Below, piece by piece: positions 24,601 through 34,740 of a DNA stretch of 64,000 nucleotides (position 1 is the stretch's first letter; the number at the start of each line of letters is the position of its first letter). The notes under the pieces were generated by a model. The model saw only the letters and a program-made list of their open reading frames with translations, was not told where the DNA came from and searched no databases. The translations under genes were made by a program, and so were the position numbers. The stretch is from the NCBI GenBank assembly GCA_916613615.1, contig OU744721.1, forward strand, positions 78,311,060 to 78,375,059, written 5' to 3'. This DNA is from Steromphala cineraria. Lineage: Eukaryota > Mollusca > Gastropoda > Trochida > Trochidae.

Positions 24601-27350
24601 ATTAGGGAAATTAAATCGCGTGGGTTATAAAAAAGTGGATTCTACAATAATTGATTGCAAAATAATGCTCTTATCTAGAACAAATGTAGACTCTTCTTCA
24701 TATGAAGTTGTTTTTGATTGACTCTGTTAACGTTTATCAGCGTCTTGAATAGAAATTATTAATACTCTTTTAATATGACATTTAAAGCGAAACATAATCC
24801 ACAGTTTCATGTGCCAAATATTTTGCATTACCCACATGGTGATGTAATGCATTTTTTGCTACAGCTCTGTTCATTGGTCATTTGATTTGGATACAGCTCA
24901 TGTGATTGGCGCGGCTTCCCTTTGAAAATATCAACAGTAATATACAGGGTTCATACAGCCAAGGCCACATAAAATTCAAGGACTTTTCAAGGACTCACAA
25001 TAATTTTCAAGCCAAAAAGATGCAATAAGAGAAATGTCCTGAATGGATGTATTGCAATTGGCAATTGACTTGAAACTAAAATAACCACTTTTCTAACACC
25101 ATTCCAAAATTTAAAAAAAAACTTAATTTTATTTTTGATATTTTTGTATTCTATCAAATGTTCAAGGATAAATAACTCAATAACATCAAACACACCTAGC
25201 ATATAAAGAGATCTGCATAAATAATAAAATTATTTATAAAGTTACTCATCAATTTTGATGTAAGAGGACAGGTATTTTAATGTATATTCATTGGTAATCT
25301 TACAGAACACCTCCAAACAAATTTGTTTATCTATTTATAAAAGCTATCATAAGTTTGTTTGTTGTTGTCATATATCCTTTTTTTTTTATATCCTATTCAA
25401 ATTAAAGTTGTTCTGAAACATTACTTTTACAAACTGAAATTAATGGTCATCAGGTCAAGAAGTCACGGCAATTACGATAACAGCTCATAATAGCAGATGA
25501 TTGAATTGTCATAGACTCAACAATATAATCTGACTGACATTTCAGATTTTAACCTGTTTCTGTCGCGAAGTTGAATAGAATGATTTATGTGCTTCTGGTC
25601 ACTTTCAACACCATGCGACAGATTTATAAGTGACTCTGCAGTTGAGCTATATGTTTTGATGTTAGTAAAATAATAATACTTTTTGACCTAGATCAAAATG
25701 TGAATTTATCATGTGGTCGGACATCGACTGAGGCGTTACTCGTAACTGACAGCAGTTATTTTCACTTTCAAAATTACAGCTGAATTGTTGACATTCGTCA
25801 AACGGAGACAATGGTGTATTTGCTTTTAAAATCCCTATCAGTAACAAAACTCACCTTGAACTTAAACTGTTTTTATTTCAGTGGGGTTAACTTATTGTTT
25901 TGATGAACGATCGACAATGCAATGTGGGGGAATCCCTGTTAATATAAGCTGTATTCTGATTCAGGTCAAAAACAAAACAGAGAGCCAATCATAACATGAC
26001 ATCAGTCTTTTCTAATGGAGGGAAATCCAAAATAATACAAGTTTTAATCTGGTTGGCCAATCTATCAATAGCATCCAATCACAACAGCAGTTTATCACTA
26101 CGATTGAATTTTGATGATTTGTACATGAGCACGTACATGATATTGTATCTGAATTATGTATAAAGCTTTATGAAGCCAGGTTTGGTTAGATATTTTCCAT
26201 ATTCCAGCACTTTTCAAGCACACTCAAGAAATTTCAGGGATTAATGTTATTTTCAAGGGTTTTTTATCCGGTACGCTAAAATTCAAGCACTTTTCAAATC
26301 TGTGCGAACCCTGATATAAGGTTGGCGCCTTTGGGCACCAACCAATAATAAATGGTTGTCAGGAAAACTTACATTAGCTTGAATCATGCACTGGTTGAAG
26401 CTCTCCATTTCACTAGAGCACTTGCTTTCCATAAAGTCATTCTTCTTCCAGCACGCAAACATGACGGTCATCTCCTGAACACATGGTGCAGCTGTAACGG
26501 GAAACCACACTTATCAGTTCAAGAACCATGTTAATTCAAAACTGAATTTGGGAATTTTAAGCCATAAAAGACAACCCATTTATAAAAGCCTATAAGTCAA
26601 TTTTTTTATTTACTACTGTGTCAGCATGTTTGATTCATGTTCAGTGTAGTCCCTGAATAGCAACATGGCTAACTGGTCAAACATTTTATCAAGAAAATAA
26701 TTTTTTAACTGCCTTCATGATTGCATAGATCATTTGACTTGCAAAAGAATTGGTTTGATTGTCAAACACTTTGGCAGATCATTTTATGAATGCGCTTTGA
26801 AATGGGTTTTTTTAAATGTGATAATAGCTTTTGAAAATGTTTTTCAAAAAGATGATAAATGTCTCCCATTTTTTGAAGACCAAGGCTCATGAAAACAAAA
26901 TACAACAAAACACATTAAAAAAAAATCTCGACTTGGGTTAATTTTAGCCATGCTTTTAATCAATTCAGTGTGACATGCAACGCGTTTGTTCAACATTTAA
27001 TCTTCAAGATTTGCTTATCCAAGAAGAAATGACTTTACAGGATAAACAAAATAATAAAGGTCACGCATGCCTCATGGAACCTTATGATATAAATTAACAT
27101 TGACATCTTACTTACTGACAAGCGATAATCCAGGCATAAATTTTGAAAAATATTTAAAAAATTACAGTTTAATAAGTAATTTGAAAGATACAAGAAGCTA
27201 AGACTCACTTGTATTCCTCTCTCCTTTGCTCGACACAGAATCTTTTAAAACCGGTGGGAGAAGCACCTTGTACAATGGTGCAGGCCTGTAGTTATTAAAC
27301 TTTCTAGGCTTGTTATAATTTCTTAAAAGTACCTCAGTTAATCGAGTCAT
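18625..27350 (-). CDS. CHCHD1: CHCHD1, small-subunit mitochondrial ribosomal protein mS37
   Basis: Small twin-CX9C protein imported into the intermembrane-space/Mia40 route and, in animals, part of the mitoribosome small subunit (mS37). Exons in reading order: 27350-27209 (ATG at 27350), 26491-26373, 18759-18625 (TGA). Phases are 1 and 0, all GT-AG, 131 aa in total against 118 in human. Exon 2 encodes CVQEMTVMFAC and CSSEMESFNQC, both exact C-X9-C motifs, spaced as in the CHCH fold, plus ACWKKNDF close to the human ACWKQNEF. Exon 1 encodes a basic N-terminus and exon 3 the AQARSMKEKE...TINKLLTR tail, like the human QEARKMRS...NKLNKLL. The 7.6-kb second intron holds several transposons. The gene is divergent with METTL14, with 606 bp between start codons. 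Confidence 0.9.
21690..21920. repeat. Dispersed repeat, copy A (CHCHD1 intron)
   Basis: Contains TAGGGGCCACAGGG, an ACACAAAGTTTCAGCTTTC block and a GGCCAGATGAGCTAAA end. The same blocks recur near 53260-53712, so this is one family of interspersed repeats. Ends are not precisely defined. Confidence 0.55.
23005..23109. mobile_element. Short MITE-like element (CHCHD1 intron)
   Basis: Left CAATAAAGGTATAGTTTTT and right AAAACTATACTTTATTAC are inverted repeats about 100 bp apart. The right end is nearly repeated at about 52825-52865 downstream of BRAT1 (GATAGTTCAAGGAAAAACTACACTTTATTGCAAAAC), which supports a mobile family. Confidence 0.5.
23365..23545. repeat. GGTCAAGGTCA repeat ending in (ACGG)n
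   Basis: Starts with tandem AAGGTC units (TCAAGGTCAAGGTCACAAGG) and ends in GGACAGACGGACGGACG. The same kind of ACGG tail closes the tandem array near 41250. I associate this tail with interspersed repeats of bivalves. Confidence 0.5.
24355..24425 (-). mobile_element. tRNA-derived SINE head or tRNA pseudogene
   Basis: On the minus strand, AGCTCAGTGGATAACGC is a good Pol III A box / D-arm, and GGGATCGAATC 35-40 bp later is a B-box-like T-arm. The anticodon stem does not pair well and no clean acceptor stem is found. It is therefore a SINE head or a dead tRNA, not a working tRNA. Confidence 0.6.
24945..26313. mobile_element. Non-autonomous DNA transposon, about 1.37 kb (CHCHD1 intron)
   Basis: CAGGGTTCATACAG at the left end is matched by CAGGGTTCGCACAG read inward from the right end (26313). 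ATATA directly flanks both sides (24940-24944 and 26314-26318). Near both ends there are several TTTTCAAG / CTTGAAAA units. No transposase frame is found. The TIR style recalls hAT-like elements, but the apparent 5-bp duplication does not fit, and the AT-rich flanks make it uncertain. Confidence 0.6.
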
Positions 27351-27956
27351 CTTGACAATTTCTTTAAACTACACCATAATACTAATACACTTAAAAAGCA
27401 CAATTATCTAAGTTACACATGTATATTCACATCGCCACAGCACATTTTTAGCAGACAGCTGCAATATACTATCTGATAAACGACTTATATTTCAATATTT
27501 AATCACATAAATCTTGTTATTGTCATTTTTTTAAAACGAAAAGTACAAATATGGTAATATGACATAGATGTTTTTAAGTATTGTTTATAATGACATGAAA
27601 TGTTTGTTTTATTTCCTCTGGCTTGATATTTCAGACTAGAAATAGTCATACAACCTAAGTTGTTTAGAGAACAGCTTATTAATTGAACAGTCTACGGTTG
27701 TCGTAAATCTCCACATACCTCCTTTCTTTAAAATGTAGACATTTCTATATGTTATTAATTGTTAGAATTCATTTACATCTTAAATTGTAGTCAATGAAAA
27801 GATAAACTGTATTTTTTACCACTTATAATAACGAAATTACACATTACGACTACCATAAGAAGACCGTGTTTCCTTTGGAGGGAAAATGGTGGAAAATGTG
27901 TAAATGAAATTTACAGATACAAAAACCAACTATCTTTGCGTTAACAGTACAGGACA
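27351..27956. promoter_or_regulatory. Divergent promoter between CHCHD1 and METTL14
   Basis: 606 bp separate the two start codons, which read away from each other. No TATA box is placed convincingly. Both 5' UTRs must lie here, and a shared bidirectional promoter is the simplest reading. The part next to METTL14 (27860-27900) contains a GGAGGGAAAATGGTGG tract. Confidence 0.6.
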
Positions 27957-30900
27957 ATGAGTGAAACTCTAAAAGAACGGAGGGAAAGGTCTTTGAAGCG
28001 GAAACAACTTCTTGCACAAGCTGTAAGTTAATTACGATTCATTATGTAAACCAACTTCTAAATCAAACAAAACTGTTTTCTCAGCAAAATAAATAATTAT
28101 TGTCACGCACAAAAGTCATAAGCTCAACACTATTCTAGCTTAAAATTGTTTGTTAGAAAAAAGTAATAAAGTTGTCCAAAACGAAATATTCATGTAATAA
28201 TTTTGAAGTAGGGTTCAGATGCAAGTAATCATTCTTACTCTGATTTTAAAATTTCCATATGCGATCTAGTAAAACATTTCCCCACCCACCGTGTTTTGAT
28301 GAAGTGGTAAGTATCCTGTTTACAAGCACTTGGGCAGCCATCTTCTTCTATCTATTTTACAACCCCGAACGCGCGAAGGGCTACTAAAGGCATCCATTAC
28401 ATCAATAAAACAGTCGTCCATTTTGCAACAATTGGTATATCTATCAAATCAGACTCTTACAAACTCATGTAATGTTTAATGTAGATTATAATATATGAAT
28501 TTTATTTTCCAGCTTGGAGTGTCATCACCGGAAGGATTAAGAAACGTGTTGAAGACTAGAGATGACCAAGAAGACAAAGAAAAGCCATCAACGTAAATGA
28601 TCTTTTAAAGAGTTCCAGTAGTAGAAAACATTCTGAAATTTCCAAGCACCAATCATTCAACAAAATCAACAAAATAAGTGAATGTGTAACAGAAACTTTA
28701 TGATAAAGAAATTCAACATTTCATATCACCCATGTGTTTCCTGGTATTATACACAGTGTATTTATAAAGTGATCACAGTAATCTGTATATGAGCCTTACT
28801 TTAATAAGGAAAAAAAATTGATATATTTCATAGTGGAAGACACATAGTTGATCGATGTATGAGCACATGTTGGATAACCAAATCAATTAATATATACTGC
28901 CCTTATTTGACTAAAGTATTATTTTGTGTTCATAGGATAATATATCACATCAAAATGTTTATAAGAACACTTGGTTACTATATTGCTTCGTCAAAGTGTT
29001 TTCACTAAAGACAACAATTCTGTGTTTGAAAATAATGAACTTGATCTTTATATAACTGAAGAAATACCTTTACAATCGAGAATGATATTTCTACTTACTT
29101 TAGCATAAGCTTGTGTGAGAACTTTGAATGAGATAGATTTTTTGTAATATTTGTTTAGTTTTATCAACAAACCCTGTGACTTTTAAATCAATTGTTGAGT
29201 AAATGAACATCAACATGTCGTCTTACAGATATGTTTATTGCTCATTATCAATATTTGATGTTTTGATTGAATATGTGATGTCCTATTTCAGAAGCACTCA
29301 GCCCGAGGCTCCAGTAGCAAAGAAGCGAGCCGAGACTCAACCGCTGGACGAGTCCCAGGATAAACCTGATAAACAACAGAAGAGTGTCAAACATGATGTA
29401 ATCATTTACAATTTATATATTTGCACAAACTCAAAGTTAAGACATAATTCAGTAACTGTAACGTATTCACTTATTGTTATAGTAGTACTAGTATCTATGA
29501 AAAGTCTTGCAATCTACAAATTCTGTGAAACCTTTGTTTTTGTGATTATCATTTCAATCAAGTAAAATAGCATAACAGTGTCCTGGTCTCTGCAGCTTAT
29601 CAGACTGTACAGTTTGATGTTCAAGACTAAAATTGATAGTTCTTACAAGGCATCACTTTCTCACAGTAACTTAAAAACATTTGCTTGAGTTACTTAACTA
29701 ATATGAATACACATGGGCAGTAGAGGTATGACAATACAGATTTGTCACCATACGATGCGTATAACGATATCTCATTGCAATACGGTTCAATACAGAACAC
29801 ATCATGATACGCTATTTCAGTTTTTTGACAAAATAAAAAATTATCTTTTGATAAGTTCTCTTTAATTTTAGGCAAAATAAGCCATTTTCAAGTCAACAAT
29901 ATGTATCACGATTATCGGATACAGAGAATGTATCATGATATGTGTATTGTCAGATCAAGTATCACGATATAAGAAACCACGATATATCGTCACACCTCCA
30001 GTGGGCAGGCATCTGGGTAAATTTGCCCTTTGACTTTCAAATGACCATTCTGCCATATTTACAAAATTTCATCGCCAATATGTGATCATTGCCATAAATG
30101 ATATCAAAGTGATTATACAGCAGGGTGAGGGAGAGAAGGATGACTACGACACAGAGGAGATGTACCAGGACTCCAGCACCTTCCTCAAGGTAAACTCCTT
30201 ACAGTCATAGTGATAGTTACAAGTGTATCTTTAAGTCAGTTCTTTATCAATTACATTTTTTTAGAAACAAATTTTCTATAGGCCCGAGGCCAATAAAAAA
30301 CAAACTAATTTGCTCTAGTGTTAATGAAAACATTTTTAAGATCTTTCTTTGTCAATAGTTGTAACAAATCAGATCACCTTTATGATAAATATAAACTGAA
30401 CTCTGATTAGCAATCCATTTGAAATGATAGCATTTATAGCTCCATTGAAAATGTCTCAATTTGTATTTTGTTGTCACAGGGTTTACAAAGTGCAAATCCA
30501 CACAATGATTACTGCCAGAACTTTGTCGACACTGGGGAGAGACCCCAGAACTTCATCAGAGATGTTGGTGAGGATTCCATTCCTTTCTTTATCCTTTCTT
30601 GACTTTCTTTAGCTGATGAATATATAAACTTATAAACCAATACATATCTAAACTTGCAAGGAAATAGTTCTTAAAATTCATTTTGAGGATTAGAATGAAG
30701 TTCTACTAAATGTTTGTAAACTGGGATGGGTATTTACATTACCATGAATTGATAGAGACCAATCAATTATTTGAAAGCTATTTATGTGTTATTCTTTGAG
30801 AATTGTTTTTCTTCTGATATCTCAAGAAAAGTAGGTTTTGAATGTTATTTCAATTGAATAGATATAATCTGACATCAAAACCTTTTTACAATCTATATAA

Positions 30901-33900
30901 CTGAAATGTGTTGTAATATTGTGATGAAAAATTGAACATTAAAAACTGTTTTGTTTTACAGGACTGGCGAACAGATTTGAAGAGTATCCCAAACTAAGGG
31001 AGCTAATCCGTCTGAAGGATGAACTGATATCAAAGACCAACAGTCCACCCATGCAAGTAGATATAACGGATTATTATTTGTAAACTGACTAGGTTCAGAC
31101 AGTGTTCTTATTTAAGTATTCTTAAAAACAGATAATTATTATCTTACATTGAAAGTAACACTAATTAATTTGAATTTAAGCATGTTTGTTGAATCACTTA
31201 TATTGAAAATGCTCGCATAAGTACATGGATTTGCATCTCACATGTGACAATTTGTCATGTGCACAAACAATGATAAGGAATCTCAACTTTGAAAAAAAAT
31301 CTATATCAGTTATTGTCAATTCTTATTAGAATAAATGAACATCATATCCTTGAAAGAAAGTGATTGATTTGAGACCAGTCCAACATGAAAGTCTTGAAAG
31401 TTTAAAATTTTTCTTTTGGAATTTTAGTTTATAGAAATACACGAAAATATAATGAAATTTCAAGCTTATTCAATATTCCAAATAATGACACTATCAATGT
31501 TCTACACAGGTACTACAACTGTGATCTGCACACGTTCGACCTACGGGAACTGCGGTGCAAGTTTGACGTGATCCTCATTGAACCCCCTCTGGAGGAGTAT
31601 CAAAGAACTAAAGGAATCGTTTATGACAATTATTGGAACTGGGATGAGGTGGGAATTTATAAGAAGTGTTTTCCTTATTACGAGTCAAAAGTATTAGAAT
31701 AAAATTTACGTATCAATCTTGATTGATATATATCCCTAACTAATTTTGTTCAGTATGAAATTAAAAAGAAATGGACTTTTAAAATTTCTAGGACCTGAAT
31801 TTTTTAAAACCGTATATTGATCTTTGTATTCAGTTAATTTTGTTTTCTGGACAACAAATTTTATTGATTATTTATTAATTGAAAATATTTCCTGAGTGTA
31901 TATATGTGACAGGGTGAGGTCTACTACTTCCTACTGGCTTCGGCTGGAGGGATGTCTCTTTGGCCGAACAGGTAGAGCGTAGGACTCTCAACCCGGAGGT
32001 CCTGGGTTCGAATCTTGCATGGACTTGGAAATATTGCATTTTCATTCCTGCTACAATTGGCGCCCAACGTCGGCCGGGACTATTCCTTACTGTCACATCA
32101 CCTTTAAGTCCTTCATAAATCATTCATCCTTCATGGGCATATCTCTCGAATGTTTGACTCGAGGACGAGTCACTTCGTGGAGGGGGTGAATGTGACAGGG
32201 TGAGGTCTACTACTTCCTACTGGCTTCGGCTGAAGGGATATATCTTTGGCCGAACAGGTAGAGTGTAGGACTCTCAACCCGGAGGTCCCGGGTTAGAATC
32301 CCGCGTGGACATGAAAATATTGGATTTTCTTTCCTGCTACATATAGTATTGACCCACGCTAGTCAATAAATATATATATTAATTGAAGATTTTGTCTCTG
32401 AATTCAAACCAATTTTGTCTGTATTTTATTTCTGCCCTTGGATTCATTTAATATTACAGTGAATCTTGTGTAGAATCTGCTTAATTATTCTCTCTAGAAA
32501 ATTCAAAATATTTTATATGCAATTGCATCCAAGAAACATGTGGTCACTTTCGGTTGATGAATACTGTCCATGATTATTTTTAATTGGGTCAATAGATATA
32601 ATAATCTTGATTCCTCCATAATAAGTTATCAAAGAAAAACCAAAAATAGTGTCATACAATTCAATCTATTCTTTGATTGTTTCAGATTGAGCGACTAGAC
32701 ATCCCTGCTATTGCGGCACAGCGGTCATTCATCTGGATATGGTGTGGAAATGCAGAGGGGCTCGAGAGGGGGAGAATGGTAGGCGGTTTGATATTTTGAA
32801 GAAAAATGATTATTAATGGATGTTTTATGAATAAGAAGCAAAGTTCAAAAGCCTGTGATAGGTAAACACTGCGTGACCCATAGAGCAGCTAGCTAGCAAG
32901 GTTTAAATACTTGCAAAACTTGATAATTTTGAGAATATATTATCTTGCAATGTTTTTGTCCATGTTATATCTACTGCTATACATCTACTATCTGTGTGTC
33001 CAGTGTCTGAAGAGATGGGGGTTCAGACGGTGCGAGGACATTTGTTGGATCAAAACCAACATCAAGAATCCGGGCCACAACAAGAACTTGGAACCAAATT
33101 CTATTTTTCAGAGAACAAAGGTGAGCTCAATTTTGAATGTTTGTCAATAGCCAATGCAGTTATACACAGACATTACACCATAAATCCTTGAAAAATATCC
33201 TGCCTTGGAAACATGTGTTTTTTTACTTAGAACTTCTATAACATTTGGCTTATTTTGTCAAGTACTTATTTTTAACCGATCATAACAAAACAATTCACAC
33301 GAAGGTCTTATTTTTTGGTTGAGAAATATTACGCTTATTCGTGGATTGTGAGTTAACTAGTTTATGGTACTTTTTCATAATGATTAGTTCAACTTAAGTT
33401 TAATCTCTTGTTACATTCAAAATTCTTTAAAGCTTTGTCACAAATGATAAACAATTGTCTGTATCTATTCCTACAGGAGCACTGTTTGATGGGCATCAAA
33501 GGTACGGTAAAGAGGAGCACAGACGGAGATTTCATCCATGCCAATGTGGACATCGATCTAATCATCAAGGAAGAACCGGAATACGGCAGCAAGGACAAGC
33601 CCGTTGAAATCTTCCACATCATTGAACACTTCTGTCTGGGGCGGCGGAGAATACATTTGTTTGGTCGTGACAGCACCATCAGACCTGGCTGGTTGTCAAT
33701 AGGGACCGAAGTCACCAGCAGTAACTTTGATCCAGAGGTGTATTCACTTATGTTTCAAGACGAGGCCAGTCATGTGACAGGCTGCTCAGAAGAAATTGAG
33801 AGACTTCGACCCAAGTCGCCGCAACCAAAGAACAAGCAGAATAACTCTTCAGATCGGGGAGGGAAGGGACCTGGCAGAGGGGGGGGCAACAGTCGAGGGG

Positions 33901-34013
33901 GTCTGCAAAGGGGAGGCCACTCTAATCGGAACATGCGGGGTGGGCATACAGGCAGAGGAATGCCCCGCAGAGGGATGGGCAGGGGTGGATTCAAACCACG
34001 AAATGCTCGGTGA
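27957..34013 (+). CDS. METTL14: METTL14, RNA-binding partner in the N6-adenosine methyltransferase complex
   Basis: Allosteric, RNA-holding subunit of the METTL3-METTL14 m6A writer in the nucleus. Ten exons: 27957-28022, 28513-28592, 29292-29397, 30121-30189, 30480-30567, 30962-31052, 31510-31648, 32686-32778, 33004-33120, 33477-34013; 461 aa against 456 in human. The frame holds across all joins. Visible signatures are the N-terminal [12 protein letters not shown] helix, [33 protein letters not shown] (EPPL, residues 191-194, in place of the catalytic DPPW of METTL3), [11 protein letters not shown], the last-exon block [20 protein letters not shown], and an Arg/Gly-rich tail from about residue 405 that binds RNA in the human protein. 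The intron after 31052 starts with GCAAGT, a GC-AG intron; only this donor restores PPMYY in frame. The exon 4 acceptor is a CAGCAG tandem. Introns contain a hAT MITE and a TRIM. Confidence 0.96.
29721..30000. mobile_element. hAT MITE, 280 bp (METTL14 intron 3)
   Basis: Left TAGAGGTATGACAATACAG and right (reverse complement) TGGAGGTGTGACGATATATC are terminal inverted repeats. The flanks are an 8-bp duplication with one mismatch (ATGGGCAG at 29713-29720, GTGGGCAG at 30001-30008). The interior is full of CGATA/TATCG motifs and non-coding. The terminal motif is distinct from that of the 7818-9110 element. Confidence 0.8.
31905..32055 (+). repeat. 5' LTR of the TRIM
   Basis: 151 bp, TG...CA. It contains the tRNA-like block 31960-32016. 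It differs from the 3' LTR mostly in its 3' half. Confidence 0.85.
31961..32014 (+). promoter_or_regulatory. tRNA-like Pol III promoter inside the 5' LTR
   Basis: A box TGGCCGAACAGG at 31961-31972 leads into GGTAGAGCG as in a tRNA D-arm. A 7-base anticodon-loop-like stretch CTCTCAA follows. The B box GGTTCGAATC is at 32005-32014 with a short class-I variable region (AGGTC) before it. Spacing is that of a tRNA. The anticodon stem pairs poorly and no acceptor stem forms, so it is tRNA-like rather than a tRNA gene. Confidence 0.75.
32058..32070 (+). other. Primer-binding site of the TRIM
   Basis: TGGCGCCCAACGT matches the complement of the 3' end of animal tRNA-Lys as used by many retroelements. 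It sits 2 bp after the 5' LTR, as expected for minus-strand priming. Confidence 0.8.
32191..32341 (+). repeat. 3' LTR of the TRIM
   Basis: 151 bp. The A box is intact at 32247-32258, but the B box has a C-to-A change (GGTTAGAATC, 32291-32300). A polypurine tract at 32179-32190 precedes it. Confidence 0.85.
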
Positions 34014-34250
34014 TAAACTTTTATCTGTAATGATTTATACAGAATGAAATAAATCATGCTTTTCAACAATGTCAAAACAAAGAAAAGGCACGGGTGTTGG
34101 TGGGAGTTTAAAGAACACTTTTTCCCCCACTTTTTTCATAAAATGACCTAACATAATTCAAAATAATCTCATTTCTTTATGTTGAAATTTTACACAAGTA
34201 TATGTGTGTATATGTATGTCGACAACTATTTGTAAATAAAGAATTTTCAA
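34014..34250 (+). terminator. METTL14 3' UTR with two polyadenylation signals
   Basis: AATAAA occurs at 34048-34053, only 35 bp after the stop, and again at 34235-34240. The second follows a TGTGTGTATATGTATG-like tract and would give a more usual UTR length. Confidence 0.6.
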
Positions 34251-34740
34251 TTTAGTAACATATTTAATTTATGAATACCAGTATTTATATTTTGAAATAT
34301 CTAAAGGTGCATGCAACACAAAAAGAAAACTGCCCAGCCTCATTGAAATATACTGCCGAGAGAAATATAAATCCCAAAATATTGACACAACTGGAAGGTG
34401 AACTGGTTCAAAGAGGTGTTTCCGCTCCAAATCGGTCTTATCACAGATACATGTTCTGTTAAAGTTTCCAATACAAGAAAGTTAACATCTACTTGTGAAA
34501 TGGTCACACCATAATAAAACAATGACTTTACGCCATTGCCTCTTTTCCGTCTGAAGCATAAAGCTCGTGATACTTTGTTTGGATGGATGATTTTTCTGGA
34601 TTAGTGTTAGATTTAAATAGCTCTCTGTTGAACGACACATGTAGCTCAACGCAATGTTGAGATCAACCATCTTACTCATTACTTGGTCTCTCCCTGGTGT
34701 CCAAATGTATCGGGAGTAAGGTGCAAATCTTTCTCTTTGT
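34251..34740. other. Intergenic stretch downstream of METTL14, nothing recognised
   Basis: Short open frames on both strands have no coding character and no domain that I know. There is no repeat up to about 34740, where the dispersed-repeat block begins. Confidence 0.4.

Larger units (their letters stand above)
31905..32341 (+). mobile_element. TRIM: miniature LTR retrotransposon, 437 bp, with tRNA-like LTRs
   Basis: Two direct 151-bp repeats (31905-32055 and 32191-32341) both begin TGTGACAGGG and end CCTGCTACA, the TG...CA form of LTRs. By hand count they differ at about 13 sites (about 91% identical). Two bases after the first LTR comes TGGCGCCCAACGT (32058-32070), a textbook tRNA-Lys-type primer-binding site. 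A purine tract GGAGGGGGTGAA ends exactly at the second LTR. The 135-bp interior cannot encode gag or pol. TATA flanks both sides (31901-31904, 32342-32345), a possible 4-bp target duplication. Together these define a terminal-repeat retrotransposon in miniature, in METTL14 intron 7. Confidence 0.88.

Noticed and set aside
31875..32123. 82-codon minus-strand open frame
   Set aside because: It lies across the 5' LTR and primer-binding site of the TRIM on the antisense strand; not a gene.
33389..34075. Frames of 83-108 codons overlapping the last METTL14 exon
   Set aside because: Shadows of the conserved METTL14 frame and its Gly/Arg-rich tail.
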